Shown: piece by piece, positions 44,003 to 57,159 of the stretch
Numbering within the stretch: position 1 is the stretch's first letter
Layout: every line of letters begins with the position of its first letter
Assembly (NCBI GenBank): GCA_040437565.1
Contig: JBDOQK010000061.1
Coordinates: 146,608 to 210,607 of the forward strand
Length of the DNA: 64,000 nucleotides
DNA from: Albugo candida
Taxonomy: Eukaryota > Oomycota > Peronosporomycetes > Albuginales
Direction: 5' to 3'
The notes under the pieces: model-generated
Seen by the model: the letters and a program-made list of their open reading frames with translations, nothing else
Told to the model about the DNA's origin: nothing
Database searches by the model: none
Made by a program: the position numbers and the translations under genes

Positions 44003-44048
44003 TTTTTTATTTCTTCGGAATCAGCTACTACTGTTGTCCGCAAAAGAG

Positions 44049-46448
44049 ATGTTGAGATCCAGATTAAGGGCGCTGCTGATTACTGCGTTAATTTGCATGC
44101 ATAAAATATCGCGTAGTATGAACGTACCAGAGCTTTCCGTGCTCTTACCTCTATCAACTTCTATTAGTCAAGATCATGCATCTTGTCACCAATGCCTCGT
44201 GATTTCTGCGGGGTTCGAAAAAATATGTTTGCTACAAGTGAAAAATAAATTTCGACTCTACAGGATTGAAAGTTTTTCAGGTATTTTCAGATCTTTTATA
44301 ACTCATTGTCAGTCTCGAAAGTTGTGTAGCCTTCATGTCAATATACCTGCAAATTTCAATATCGAAGAGCCCAAAATAGCGATTTCTCCACGTAGCACAG
44401 ATATGGAAAGTTACAAAAGCATGGAGGGAGCCATTTTTGCGCTGATTCACTTGGTGCCATCTTCAATGACGACTCGGAGAGCATTTCAGTTGAAGCCACA
44501 CTTGCGAAACAAACATGGCTCATTTTTGGAGAAAAAACTTAGCATCCCTTTCTCTTTTGCAGGCAGAATTATGAACAAAAAAAACAGCAATGTGCTAGAG
44601 CCAGTAGCAGAAGAACCGTTAAGCTCACTCAATCAGAATAAGGAAGAAAGTGATCCGTCAGTTCGCTGCATGATCCTCATTGGACTTAAAAGCGATGCTG
44701 TGTGCCGAGAATGCTTAGCTATGCACAGTAAACGTTTTGCTCTTCGTAGCTATATATTGTTCTATGGCTCAACACTGGCTAAAGCCGAGTTGCTCGTATT
44801 TCGCAGCAATCACAACTCAGCCGACATAGAATCCAATTGCCGGAAAAAGTTATGTCGACAGGTTTTTAGTTGGGATAGAAGTGACTGCCAAATTGTGAAC
44901 TTCATATTTCCAATGCATCGCAACGTATTGAAAGTGCAGGAAAAGACGTATAATTGGTATGAAGAACAATATATTGAAAACACGATGAGTTTGGACAGGA
45001 TCAAACAGGTACTTGATGTCATTGCCATCGAAAAGATGCAAAGAGCTGGCCAGGGTACTGAAAATTCTCACAATTCAATCACGTTCCCGAGTGCACTTGG
45101 ATTGCTGCGTTCGAAAAAGGCGCTTTGCCTAAATATCACCGCATCACCAAATAGAAAATGGGACTGTATTAATTGTATCCTGAGAAATGTGGGAGAAGCT
45201 CGTTTAGCGATTGTTATGTCAATACGGAATACAATGATTATTACGACTTGTATCAAAAGAAGATTGGAATGTGTCTTGTGCATCAATCTATCGCTGCTTG
45301 AACCAGACAAATGTGAACATTATCTTCAAGAATCTGTCATGAACATAGACACATACCCGAAGCCGACCGATAGTCATGTACTTGATCATTCCCTCAGGCA
45401 TTGTATAGTGCTGTACTATACCCCATCACGTGAAGCCTCTTGTATACGATGCATGAAAATATCTTTATCGACAACGAGAGACCCTTATGTTCTTACAAAA
45501 ACGTCGTCACTGGTTGATACTTCGAATCTGGATGCAAAACTAGCACCATCGTCAATCCAGGAGCTTCTGAATTGTAACAATAGGGATAAATGCATTCGAT
45601 TACAAAAAGTTCCCAACCTTTTCTGCTCCGTTCATGCAGCTATCATATCGGGGGGTTCTTCCCTAGCAATTATATCAACTAATCAAATCAAATTTACGCA
45701 AGAAGGAATTCCAATAGGTTTTTGGCCCCCTCAAAAACATCGTGTTGTCATGTCGCAATACAAATCAGGACACACGTCAGAAACATGGCCTGCCTTTCAT
45801 AATACTATTTTTTTGGTCCAGTTTGAGTATGCTACGTCTACATTTTCCGATTGTATAAATTCTCTGCTTGAACACACCGAAGTATTTTTCGCTTACAGCG
45901 CCGAAGCTACCTTATCTGGATATGTTTGGATGCGTCCAGCACCGTCAAATATTCTTCGGATATGTGTCAAGAAAAGTTGCACAAACCTCGGCTACTACGA
46001 TGACCGAAAACAATTTGAGCGCCCTGCTGGCATACAACACCTAACGAGAGCAGATTTCCGGATACTACCAGGTACATAGAGGTAAAAACCCCATTCGGCC
46101 ACAAGAAAAATGCAGAGATCCATTTTACAGACAAATAAGTCAACTTTTTTCATGCGAGTTATTTGATCAGAGTTATTTCGTCCATCATACTTATTGACTG
46201 GAGAATGATGTTAGATTGGATCGACTCGACTGTACATGTGATAACTTTGACGGTCCAGGTTGGCAGTTCTGAGATATCGAATACGTGCTTTAGCGGCTGT
46301 ATTTTTTAAATCAAAAGAAACCTTGAAAATTCACTTCTTTTTAAATCCTTCTGATAAAATGATTAAGCTATCGGGCAACAGACGCATCTTTGAGATCAAA
46401 ATGTTTCGACCTGGCGAAATCCCCAAAGCAATCCCTACAGTCGAGTGA
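44049..46448 (+). CDS. Unrecognised large protein, about 736 residues, probably two exons
   Basis: The first exon is an unbroken 2-kb frame, by far the longest in the window. ATG at 44049 is the first in frame; the frame is open back to 43995, inside TIR element G, so an upstream exon or a different start is possible. The frame stops at 46077-46079, but CAG/GTACAT at 46071/46072 is a good splice donor. Joining to an acceptor TTGGCAG/TT at 46266/46267 keeps the phase and adds 60 clean codons (LRYRIRALAAVFFKSKETLK...) to a TGA at 46446-46448, with a 195-bp intron. The protein is Cys-rich with no domain I can name. N-terminal MLRSRLRALLITALICMHK could be a weak targeting or signal sequence. Nothing suggests a transposase. 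If the intron is wrong the protein ends at 46076. Confidence 0.6.
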
Positions 46449-47707
46449 CGGAACGATACCTGTACATAGTGTAATAGAATTTACCAAGGTGGCAGATGCA
46501 GGATTCGATCGGCATAATTACATCTACTAGAAAATTTGTAAGGCATGAAGAAAGCAACCTCAAAGTGCTAGCAGAACAAGCGCGGAAAATGGTGGTCTGC
46601 CTACACGACGGCAAATAAGAATACGAAGAATCTAATGGAAAGAGACAAAGAGAAGGGAAACCTTATGCGTCAAAATGAAATAAAGTCGTCAAATTGCATC
46701 AATAATTATGAAACGGATGAGAACAAAATGAAGAAACGAATGGCGGCTTCAATCTTTGATGAAACTGGTTGGATGTGGTCAAACCGATGTCAACGCAATA
46801 AATAGTGAGAAAAGCGAGTGGAAGGCTTTTGAATCTCTAAAAAAAATCTAAAAGGTTGTTCGACTGGAAATTCTGGGCCAAATGTATAATCGAGCGGAAG
46901 ATGTTTTAGAGCCCCGCTTATGCGGGAAACAAAATAGATTATAGTGAACATGCTGATGGTGGGCACTACCACAAATTCGAGCATCTTCTACGGCATGATG
47001 GAGCATCAATGCTTTTTCCAAAATTTTTTTATGTGGATATGCTCGGCATGCCATACTCATTATAGACATATTCATATCAGCTCAAAATTCCTACAATGCC
47101 TTTGCTTTAGTTATAAGCCTCGTCTTGTATCTTCTGAAAAGGCTTCAGCCCTGTAGGTAATTCTTTGGTTGAGGAAAAGAGTTTGGATCTTCCATGTGGG
47201 CTTATTGAAATTATGTTATGACCGAACCTGACCCAAATCTATAAGAAAGGATTCTTCTCTCGATTTCGATCACTCGCCGCTTTAAATTTAATGACTGGTT
47301 GAAAATGACTCGTGCAACAGTGACAACAGAGAAATTGTTTCCATTGTATTACGCATAAGTTAATACTCTACGTGGGATCAAATTGTATCGAGTTGATATG
47401 CTCACTTCTGCCGTGTGCCGGGACAGCGGTCAAGGCGACCAGCCTTGATTAGGAGCCAAATGTTCGAATCTTTTCTGTAGTACTTTCACACGACAATCCC
47501 TGCGTCTGAACAAGTCTCTATCTTGCAGAGGATTCCTGCTTGTGACAAGATGGCGCTTTATGCAAGTCATGAGATCGAGCACTTTTCCAGCTGAAAGAAA
47601 TGGCACACATAATCTTTCAACAGAATCTATATACTCTGCACGGCATGTAACAGTACAGGCTACATCATTCCCTAGAAGGGCTCATTTCTAATTGGGAATT
47701 ATAGATA
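46449..47707. other. Unassigned region
   Basis: About 1.25 kb downstream of the long ORF. Frames are short and broken on both strands. The stretch 46860-47110 reads on the plus strand like degraded protein, but no motif is identifiable. No TIR or LTR found. Confidence 0.35.
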
Positions 47708-49350
47708 GGGATTCGTAATTTAGCCCTACCTTTTCTGTTTGGTCTTAATAAATGAAACGGGATAAATACAGAAAAATCACACTCTTATCTTAAATCAGCA
47801 GCTAGTTCGCCTACTGATCATCTCACATTCTGCAAAAGAGATTCGCAACAAGTGTAGAGCTTGTAGTGTCTGGATTACTGATGTTACCTAGATAAGTAAC
47901 ATAAATGGAACCCCGCTCTTCCATGTTATTGGCATCATAGCAACACGTAGAAGCTCCACCTTCGCATACTGCATTCTAAGAAACGAGACTTCGGCAGCCT
48001 ACTTATGAGCAAGGTGCCATGATATAGAAAATTTCCAAGTATATGGCCTACAACATGCAGCACTCATTTTTGTCACAGATCGGGAGCTTGCACAGATGAG
48101 AGCGATTTTAGAGACGTATTATAATACATCTTACTTTCTTTGCTTCTGGTATATCAGAAAGAACATCCTGTTAAAGAAAGCGTTCCAAACTCAAGAACCC
48201 AGATAAGGATTTAACCAGGCCTTAAATCAACTTGTTGCCACCACAGGCATTTCAGCTTTTGAGAATCACCTCTGAGTAAAACATGCCACTTTCCCTGCAG
48301 CTTTTATGAGCTACCTTGAAACAATTTGGCTGGTTTACAAGGAGCGGTTTGTTGCTGCTTTCCTGCATCATAGACGTCATTAGGAGCATGTAACAACATT
48401 CCTGGTGGAGAGCGCCAATGTAGCCATATTTACCTGATAGTTCATTCATTTTAGGTGATCTACTCTTAGTGGATTCAGCAATTCTCCTAGCGTGCGAAGG
48501 CCAGCTGCTGCCACTGTGCTGCAAATTGCAAATAAGCGGGTTATAGTCAAAATGCAGCTTGTTTTATTATTTATAGAGGTGAGGGGAAAGAATATAGTAG
48601 CAGGTCTACGCGCAGCTCATCTGCAGTACCAGGAGCGGCCTAGTGATGACCGAGATTGTCAAGGTTTGTAGACTGTTGCTAAGTGCAAGTGATTGCGACC
48701 ACCTACTATTAGCTACAACGGACTGGAGCTTCAATACTTGTATGCATGTTGATATCCAAAATTGGCTATCCTTGCGTTCACGCGTTTTTTCATCAAGTGA
48801 TACCACTATCTGCTCTAATTTTGTTCAGCGTAAGTTGCTGGCACAGCCAGAACCAATTCACGTTAAGGCTGGATTATGCCAATTGGAACTGAGAAGGTAT
48901 TTAAGGTATTTCTGATGAGTATAAGAATGCTTTCAATCACCGTAAGCATGGCTACTATACTATATCTTGGCAGTCCCAGAGACAAAAATTCGCGGTTCTG
49001 TGCAAGTGCGAGGCCATCGAGTTCAACCCAGTGACTTCCAGCAAAGTTTGAGCATTTCACTGTTGTTTTGGATGCTCCTGTTCATCACCGAAGATGTCGG
49101 ATGTTCCAAAAGACAGGCTGCAATGCCAAAACCCGCCTACAAAAAAGCAGCAGTATCAACAGCTCCAACAACACCTGCAGCAGCAGATTTGAATATAGAC
49201 TTAGATTATTGTAGTAGAGTACAACGTTTGGAGAAAGCGAAGTTTTTTTTTGTTATTTTTTTGTAATACTCCGTTACACTTATTCAGACCAATCACAGGC
49301 TACTATTTTCAATTCATCTATTACTCTATGGAGGGTGGGGGCTGAAACTT
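47708..49350 (+). mobile_element. MULE family C, copy 4 (degraded ends)
   Basis: Left end GGGATTCGTAATTTAGCCCT is a damaged outer TIR, joined by deletion to inner-TIR sequence (TTGGTCTTAATAAATGAAAC). The right side keeps the inner block (CTATGGAGGGTGGGGGCTGA near 49327-49346) and is then interrupted by MITE A copy 2. The transposase lies on the plus strand. Confidence 0.65.
48030..49245 (+). pseudogene. MULE family C transposase, copy 4
   Basis: Plus-strand blocks: FVTDRELAQMRAIL near 48070-48115 (second catalytic Asp region), FLCFWYIRKNILLKK near 48135-48180, FPAAFMSYLETIWLVYKERF near 48290-48350, GLRAAHLQYQERPSDDRDCQ near 48602-48660, and a zinc knuckle remnant CRMFQKTGCNAKTR near 49090-49135 with one Cys and the His changed. 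It ends with the family tail FGESEVFF near 49235. Several stops. Confidence 0.75.
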
Positions 49351-49364
49351 CTTTATAAAATATA

Positions 49365-49849
49365 GGGAACCATCAAAAATCCCATCAGTGCTTTCGGTAA
49401 AATCCCCTCAATTGGGTATGATAAGCTCATCTTATGCTTGCATGGTGCTAACGTACGCCTAGGTAAGGGACAATATGATAGCTCTGTCTGCTACTTTTCG
49501 GAGTGAACTATTTTGCGCTCAATTTTGCAATCGCTCAGTTCAGTTAGCGTTCGCGTTTGTGCGTGTAGCTCATTGTTGTTAGACTATTTTGCAGATCACG
49601 GTTTGTTGATAACACAAAAATATTCTTTCTGTAAACTGCGACCTAGTATTTCACTGTGTACGGGTCATTCATGACCCAAGAACCTTATCTTCTATGAACT
49701 TGGTACTTCAAGATGGTTTCCGGGTGATAATGATAGCCTCTTTCGCAGTCGATAATGTTGAATTCTCAGTCTCGGAAAGTAGCCAATCCTGTCGAGACGT
49801 CTCGAACAGCAACCAAAAATATCAAACTGAGGGGATTTTAACGGTTTCC
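49365..49849. mobile_element. MITE family A, copy 2 (inverted relative to copy 1)
   Basis: 485 bp with ends GGGAACCATCAAAAATCCC and GATTTTAACGGTTTCC. The interior matches copy 1 in reverse orientation, including GCTAACGTACGCCTAGG. Flanks AAAATATA (49357-49364) and AAAATCTA (49850-49857) agree at 7 of 8. It inserted at the right end of MULE C copy 4. Confidence 0.86.
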
Positions 49850-49999
49850 AAAATCTATTGTGAATGAAAACAGTATACCAGAACGTTGAAAACTAACATA
49901 AATACCAATGATGTGTTCTATCAGTACCGGTGGAAAGGTTGCGCCTTTCTACACCAGCGATAAAATGCGACAAACAGCAAGAACGAAATCAGAGCTACT

Positions 50000-51530
50000 T
50001 CGAGGAAAGAAGTTCTTCTGATAAAATTTAAGCGATGATTGATTTCAAAACTGATTGCAACCGTATATTTCGTGTGGTGGCAAGTGATAAACGGGGTTAT
50101 AAAGCAGTGCGCACACGACATGGCTGTTTCTTCGTTATGCACTTTGTTTTTTTTTTGCAAAGATCAAGCCCTTCAACCGAATTTTCTTTGCTCTCCTTCC
50201 AGACATTCGAATCGTAAAAGGTGTTTCGTAGATATGCAGCCAAGAAATAAATGGCTGTAAATCCTGCAATCAGAGATATGATCATGAACTCCGGCGTGAA
50301 TTGACTACCGTCATGATCCAAAGAAGTTGAAAAACGGACGTATATCCGCCACCCATATAAAGTGTCCACGCAGTTAAAATGTTGCAGCAAGACATCTTCA
50401 TTCCATCCTACATGGCGGAACGAATGACGGAGCCAATCTTGATATATCAGGTAACGAACATATGCTGCTAAGTATAATTTTTCGAGAAGGCTTGAACGCA
50501 TATAAGCCGTACAGCGAGCGTGGAGAGTCAGTATATGACATATTTGTGAAGACGTCAGTCGGTTCGATCTCGCATCGGTGGAGAATACAAATAACTGGAG
50601 CTGGTTCTTAAAGTTCCTATTCTTCCACCCAGCCAATTCCAGCATTAGTAATGTCGGATAGAGACAAGGAACTCATGTAGGCAATCCAGAGAACGGCGCC
50701 AGACACCGCACACTTTTTTGCTGTGTCGGTATTAGATGGAGAATTTCAATAAGAAATACAAGTCGTATATTTCGGCGTGGATATCTGGTCGCTCACGGGC
50801 AATAACGCTAGTTTTTACAGAAGTTCGAAGTGTGACTCCAGAAGGCTGGCCGTGAGATTTGATTTATATCTTACTACTATCGTCAGAGAAAACACTTTGA
50901 CATCAAGCGACGCGGAAGCGGTAAACTGAGTGTTGAATGGAATCCGGAGTCTTTTATCATCGTCTGCCTCATGATAATGGAACGTTACATATCCTGCAAG
51001 AGCGCTGAAAAAAATTTAAAAGTGATAGGGTGGGTACTACGAATTCCATATGCATCACTCAGTGTGGATAGAATAATAGCTGCTACGAAGTGGGGCAAAA
51101 TTGATGAATGCTCGATATGTTGATACATCTTCACAATCCGCTCAAAGGTCGTGTTATTCCGGGGAAGGTTGCAATACAATTACGTGATAAAGTTCTACGA
51201 TGGTTATGTGGTTATCTGCCTGGAAGATGCTATCTCGCCTTAGATTCAAGAAATTATAGCACTAAAGCTTTGGAAAAAAGTGAGATTTGCAGCCGTTTTT
51301 TTTTCTTAAATGAGATCTGAAGAGAAGATAATGCAACTTATGCTAAAAGATGTACGTACAAGTTTTGTGCGAAACGCTTCATCTGTTCAAAAAAAAACAG
51401 GAACCCGAAGAAGAGGTCGATTCCATCGCCGCAAGTAACTGAGAAAATGGAAAAGTGCCAAACGAGAAGATGTGGAATGTGCAACCATTTTGACCACAAC
51501 CGTAGGACCTGTCCTTCTCCCATTGCTTGA
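50000..51530 (+). pseudogene. MULE family E transposase, copy 1
   Basis: Plus-strand frames show an N-terminal domain (DCNRIFRVVASDKRGYKAVR near 50052-50112), a core piece with MSDRDKELM near 50650-50676 (an SDRD-type catalytic Asp), then AHFFAVSVLDGEF near 50706. A complete C-terminal zinc knuckle RRCGMCNHFDHNRRTCPSP (C-x2-C-x4-H-x4-C) lies near 51463-51520. A second copy occupies 57402-59580. Stops and shifts interrupt it everywhere. A minus-strand frame at 50097-50645 is fortuitous. Confidence 0.72.
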
Positions 51531-54500
51531 CAATGAAGAGTTGACGTAAAAAAGCTTCGATGGTGCTACAGCAATGAGAACATTAACTTCGTAACGGAGC
51601 GGAAGTTGGATGATAGAGATTATAGTAGACGCTCAGCTTCTTTATCTGCTCCCAGGATACCTTTCCTTGAACGCTGAAAAGCATTGCGTGGATGTCACCG
51701 ATAAAGTCATAGAAGCTCACAAGAATAATTATTAGGAAAAGCCCAAGGCGACAACGACGATAATAGTCTTAAATGTGACTAGACTGAGATCGAAGATATA
51801 TCATCTGGGAGATAGGTTGGCTCAAATATCGTATTTAGTGTGGACCCAAACTTGAGTGGAAAGTTTACACGCTACAAAGCTAGCCCGAGGCTATTGGCGC
51901 ATTCCAAAGAAGCCTCTGGATTCACGTTTATATGCACCGGATCGCTAAAAGGTCTCATTCACAGCATCAGAAATAAGTTTGGAAGTTTTCATGAATAATT
52001 CTCTCAAAAGTTTGTTAGGAAGCGTGGGCGCTCTTCTCGTACCACCCTCAGCTTTTGATCTTTTTCCGACTTTTCTTGCTTAAAAATGGCATGTACAAAA
52101 TCAGAGATATGAGGTTTTCAGCTTGGAAGAATGGCTTTTGGGAATGAACAGCACTCGTTGCTTACTTGGCTTCTTACTGTGAAAATCATCTATCGGCTTC
52201 GAAAGAACTGAATGAGCAGTTAGATTATTGCAAAATTAGAATCGCGTCAAAAAGTAGGTTTTGACGGAATAGCATGAAAAATTTCAATGCCGTGCGGATA
52301 AAACATATCGAAGTCACCTACATATCCATTGCTGAAGCTGTGCTTGTATTATGGAAGCTCAGGTAAATACGAAGTGCCATACCATGACTTTACACTGTGC
52401 AGATTGTATCATATGCGATTCTTGATAATTTTATACTCGAGCAGCGGGTGATACACCCGAATTTAGTTAAAGAGGGAGTCTATGCGTTCCAAAAGCTTTT
52501 TACGAAATCACCGAGCTGTCTCTAACCTTGTGGAATGTTTATAATTCTGATAGCTCATCTCGGTCTTCAAAGAACAAGCCGATCATGTGTGAAGTTCATA
52601 GGAAAAACCACCTGAGTTTAGTTGCAATCAATCAGGGATTTAAGCTGCTCCAAACTTCGCCATAAAAAGGATGAGCAACGGTTGATATCGCTTTTCCCTT
52701 CCCGATCGAGCATTCAAAGTCTTCCTTATATAAAATCCACATTTCATTCACTTGGAAAAACATCACGAAATGGCCCTGAGAGTTCTCGAGAGCCTCGGCA
52801 TGGATCAAACACTATTTTAGAGCGAGAACAACTCTAGAAATCCAGCCTTGCTAAGTCACCCAGAATACTCTAGGGAAGTTTCAGTAGCGGAATTGTGGCA
52901 AATCTCTCTCTCTACATATGTATAAATGAACGATAAAAGGCTTTCTTCGTGGCTGTCTTGTCCATTCTAGAAATCAAGAAGCAGCATGTATCACTATATT
53001 AGTAGCAGTAGTATCTCTAAAGTCTGGTTCAGTTTGATTTTAGGCACAATGTTTTCGCTGGCATTTATTTACACTTCAATTACACCGATGAAAACATGTG
53101 GGACCAAAGATACCCCTCTACTAGATTCATTACCCGGCTCAATTGACCTTCTACTTCTGCACTATTTTTTTGGCTGATCGCTGTCGATGTAGATCATTAT
53201 TTCTAACACAGATGAGAAAATAGATTAACAGTGCCTGAAAAGTCCTTCTTCGAATCGGCGCATGTATTCGTGGACACCCTATCCACAAGTAGAAATTGTC
53301 ACAAATCGTACAGGTAAAAACTTACAAGAGATTTTAGTGCAGATGATGGAATTGACGATAAAACTCTCTGTTCTCATTACTTAAATCTACGATCATCTAA
53401 TGACTTTCTCTTTACCCCATGTACAAGTATGCTAGCAGTATTCATGAAGACGAAACAAAGACCTCAATCGTAATGTCGAAAAAAGACATACTTTTGTAGC
53501 CAGTGCATCTTTCAAATAAAGGTGAGTGATGTGTATACCCCTTCGTTTGTCAGCTAAATTATTTCAAGTTTATCAAGTTCAAGAGCCATTGATCATGGCT
53601 CACGGACTCTCATAATTACTACCTCAGTGTCAGATTCATTCCATGACGCTCTCAAAACCAAAGTCAAACGTAATGCTGATCCCCTATTTTGTTTCACCCT
53701 TGTAGCAAACATAAACTAAATGATGGTACTATGAGTACTTGCTAGAAAATGTGTTTTCACGCAACTACCGTGAAAAGAGATTGCATCACCATCTCTTCTA
53801 GACTTATGGCGACCTGACAGATCACTACATGCTAAGAACGAGGTGTGTGTCCATTTTTCCGTAGCCCGCTCGATGTTTCCTGTATAAATTCAGTAAGAAA
53901 AGTCAATTGATTGTCGTTGTAACGAATAAATGATTGGCAGAACCATAGCATAAAACTATTAACAAAACAAAGAAATACGAGTCAAAAAGCACGCAAATAC
54001 GAGTATTTTGCTCAACGTTATCAAGCGGGTTTTTCATATAGCTACCCAGTACTCGTCATGAATATGTGTAGCATACTGATTCTCTGTCGTAAACAGCGCA
54101 CTACAAGTTGACCCGCCAGATTGTGCAAAGGAATTAAACTCATTCGCACTAACTCGATGTAAAAGCAACCTGTTACCTCGACCATATCCATTTAACCCCT
54201 CTCCTATTGATCTACAACACCTTCGGGAGCTTTTGCATTTCAGAAATTTTCATTTTGAAATTGAGTTTCTCACCGAGATCTGTCGGTCTTATGTCGTATG
54301 AAGGATATTTACGAAATTTGCGCTGTATTAAGTATAGGCTTTGAAGGAATTTGAAAAAAGTAAATACAAACACGTGTCCTGATCCGAATCAAGAGTATGT
54401 TCCCATGGGTGAATATAGACACGAATTCAAGTCCTTTGCTTTATTACACTTGCAAACTTAATGTGAAGTGTATCTCTCGGAATGGAGGCAATGTAAGTTG

Positions 54501-55258
54501 TAGAGCACAAGTGGTTTTGCTGAAAACAGCACAGAGAACTTCAAATAAACATAGTTTACAGATATGTGCAACCCGATAGTTCAATTCTGTCGAAACGGCA
54601 GGTTTGAAAACGAGTGTGGTTGACGGTGAAGGCTATAATTTACTCCCCTTGTCAGAATAAGATAACAGATTCAAAGTTGTTGACGTGTATTACATTTCCC
54701 GGACACATTGTCTAATAAGGCTAATGTGCGTTTAATAACTGAGACATGCTAGCAGCCTCAGAAATAATCGAACATCATTCATGGCATCAGATTTTGAATT
54801 GGCTAAGCGTCAGGGTCACATTTAGATATACACCTTCTCTGCCTCATCGCCTGTCGGTACAATTATTTCGTTGCGAAGAATGGAAATCAAGCGTGGGATA
54901 TAAATATTTGCTTTCACCACCCCCCTATCAGGAGCGTTACGCTTCCCCAACGTCACCACTTCATGAAAATGTTTGCCCGTCATCAATTTAGATACGGACA
55001 ATTTCATCGTCAGTAATGAAACCAAAGACCGTAACTCTCGTTTTTAAAAGCTTTACGAGATGTATGTATCTTTAATTTTTTTTAGGGTATTGATATCCTC
55101 ATAACTAGAATTGATATTCCCATAACGCTTTTCTTGAAATAGAATTTTATCATAAATTCAATTACATCATGCCTACTTCAATCATTCCTCCCACAACTTC
55201 TTATAAATTTAATCGGAGTATCGATATTTATACAGCTAAAATTGATAACCTCACAACT
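51531..55258. other. Unassigned region of 3.7 kb
   Basis: No transposase, LTR or TIR was recognised until the AT-rich sequence at about 55080. Plus-strand frames between 52100 and 52850 read for long stretches with few stops (for example NFNAVRIKHIEVTYISIAEA near 52280, and LVKEGVYAFQKLFTKSP near 52467). They could be a decayed gene, but no motif identifies it. 55080-55258 resembles TIR element H ends (GATATCC, CATGCCTACTT phrases). Confidence 0.35.
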
Positions 55259-55349
55259 TTTTTTAAGGGAGCGCATATAATCACACACCCATTAGAAGTA
55301 TTCTCATTCTCACATCCCTTTAACTATTCGCACCCGCCCCCCCCCCCCC

Positions 55350-55449
55350 NNNNNNNNNNNNNNNNNNNNNNNNNNNNNNNNNNNNNNNNNNNNNNNNNNN
55401 NNNNNNNNNNNNNNNNNNNNNNNNNNNNNNNNNNNNNNNNNNNNNNNNN
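55350..55449. other. Assembly gap 9 in a poly-C tract
   Basis: 100 Ns following a run of 13 or more Cs. The matching right TIR has a mixed C/T run here, so the gap probably marks a short homopolymer the assembler could not cross. No flank duplication. Confidence 0.85.
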
Positions 55450-55617
55450 GCCGATAAAATCATTCCGTATCAATTCTAACAATCACGTAATTAATATAAT
55501 ATAAAACCAATACAATCATTCCGTCGTATCAATTCTACCACTCGTAATAATATTATAATATTCATTGATTTCAATTCTTCAACGACGTTCACTAACATCC
55601 ACCGCGTATCCACCACA

Positions 55618-57159
55618 ATGCAAAATCTATTAAACGCGTCCTATTCCTGCCTCGAAGTCACGGATAGTGATGTCAATAGCTTTGCTAAACTCTAAGGGTA
55701 CGCTGTGACTCGCGCTCGCTCAAAGAAAAGCAAAACGGACGAAATGCGAAAGTTTTGGCTGGGATGCGTGCAGCGGCAACGCTAAGGGAAATCGGGAAGC
55801 GACCTACGAAACACTTCGACGATCAAAACCGGTTGTACAGGGCAGGCTGCTATTTAACGGGTCCAGGATCCAGAACGCCCAGATTTACGTTAAGAATGGG
55901 ACCTTGTGGTTACAAACGGCGAACATCATGGACATAATACCGCTACTGATGCCTCGGCCTACACGAGAAACAGAGCGCTTGATTTCGAGCGGGAAAAGTT
56001 GGTTGCAAATATGACCAAAGCAGGCGCATCTCTACACGTAGTTCTTGCAACCCTCTGCCATAATGATCCAGGCTGTCTGGCTGTTAGGTAGGATATACAA
56101 TACAGCAATAATGTGCAGGCCAATCGCAAAGCACACACTTTCAAAATAGACGAATCATATAGTGAGTCTTAGAAGCTGTGGCTATCACTGTGCAATTCCA
56201 CTGACGAAGAGATCGTCGAGGACCGCTGGAGAAACATTAGGGAAAGAGTGTCGCCTCTTGTGGTACGATATCCCGGTACACGTGGCTCCAACCGCACAGA
56301 CAACAGTTTGTGAATGCGTGGATTAATAAAGTTGATCATTTTGGTCATGCTGTTAATTCCAGAGTCGAAGGTAGTCCTGTATTTAAAGAAACAATGGATT
56401 GCGGTATCCACAGCCAATCTCCACGGTATTTGCGGTAAACAATTTACTTGCTGGGGAGGTATAAAGAATTGAGATTAGCCGGGAAATAAGTGTGGAGGAG
56501 ATGTTGAGGGTGCCAATACGCTTGCAGGCAGACCTCTTGTCTGTAGTTGTTCGCGAAATCTCGTCATTTGTTCTGTTCAAGGTAATCAATTCGAATCAAG
56601 TAAGAGAAATCCTTTCCTTTGTTTTTCTTCGTGCTGAATGTTTGGTATTTTAAGTGCACGGAAAAAACAGCTTGCCATACAACCTGGTCCCCGGACTTTT
56701 TGTTCTGGAGCCTTTTGCCAAGTCAATGGAACTACCCTGCGAACATAAGTTGCGGGCGATGATCGAAAAACAACTTCGCTAGCGGTTTCTGACTTTAACC
56801 GCCACTAGTGGTTGCGGCAGCCACTTCATTAAGCTCCTGCTCCCATGGGACACGTGTTCAAAACGACAATCGAATCAATTGTGCGTCGTCATGCAGAAAT
56901 GGATCCGCACCAGAAAAGGCAGCTGCGGACATCATTGGTGGGATTGAATGCTACGGAAAATATCGAAGCTGACGAACCAAATGACGATCGTACACACGGT
57001 CGTCCCACTTCACGATCGCAGCGATCAACGCGCCGGAACCCATCCCTTTTTGAGGATGTTATGGCATCAAAGCAACCAAGGCGGAAGAGCAAGAACTACA
57101 AACAGGAATGGCATAATAAGCGAACCTGCCCAAACTCTCGTCGAACATCTACTGAGTAG
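55618..57159 (+). pseudogene. MULE D transposase with the DDE core deleted
   Basis: An ATG at 55618 starts the FAR1-like N-terminal region (MQNLLNASYSCLEVTDSDVN, then GYAVTRARSKKSKTDEMRKF). The basic/helix segment follows (RALDFEREKLVANMTKAGAS near 55975-56035). Around 56090-56180 the sequence jumps to the post-core region: an FVNAWINKVDHFGHAVNSRV-like phrase near 56308-56368, the Glu-distal MULE block. It then reaches a CxGxFxxVNG-type end (CSGAFCQVNGTTLR near 56703-56745) and a basic tail (56845-57159). The first and second Asp regions are gone. Stops and shifts remove any full-length product. 56845-57159 is open for 104 codons. Confidence 0.7.

Noticed and set aside
50097-50645. A 182-codon minus-strand ORF
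   Set aside because: It lies antisense to a MULE family E transposase remnant with recognisable domains and has no motif of its own.
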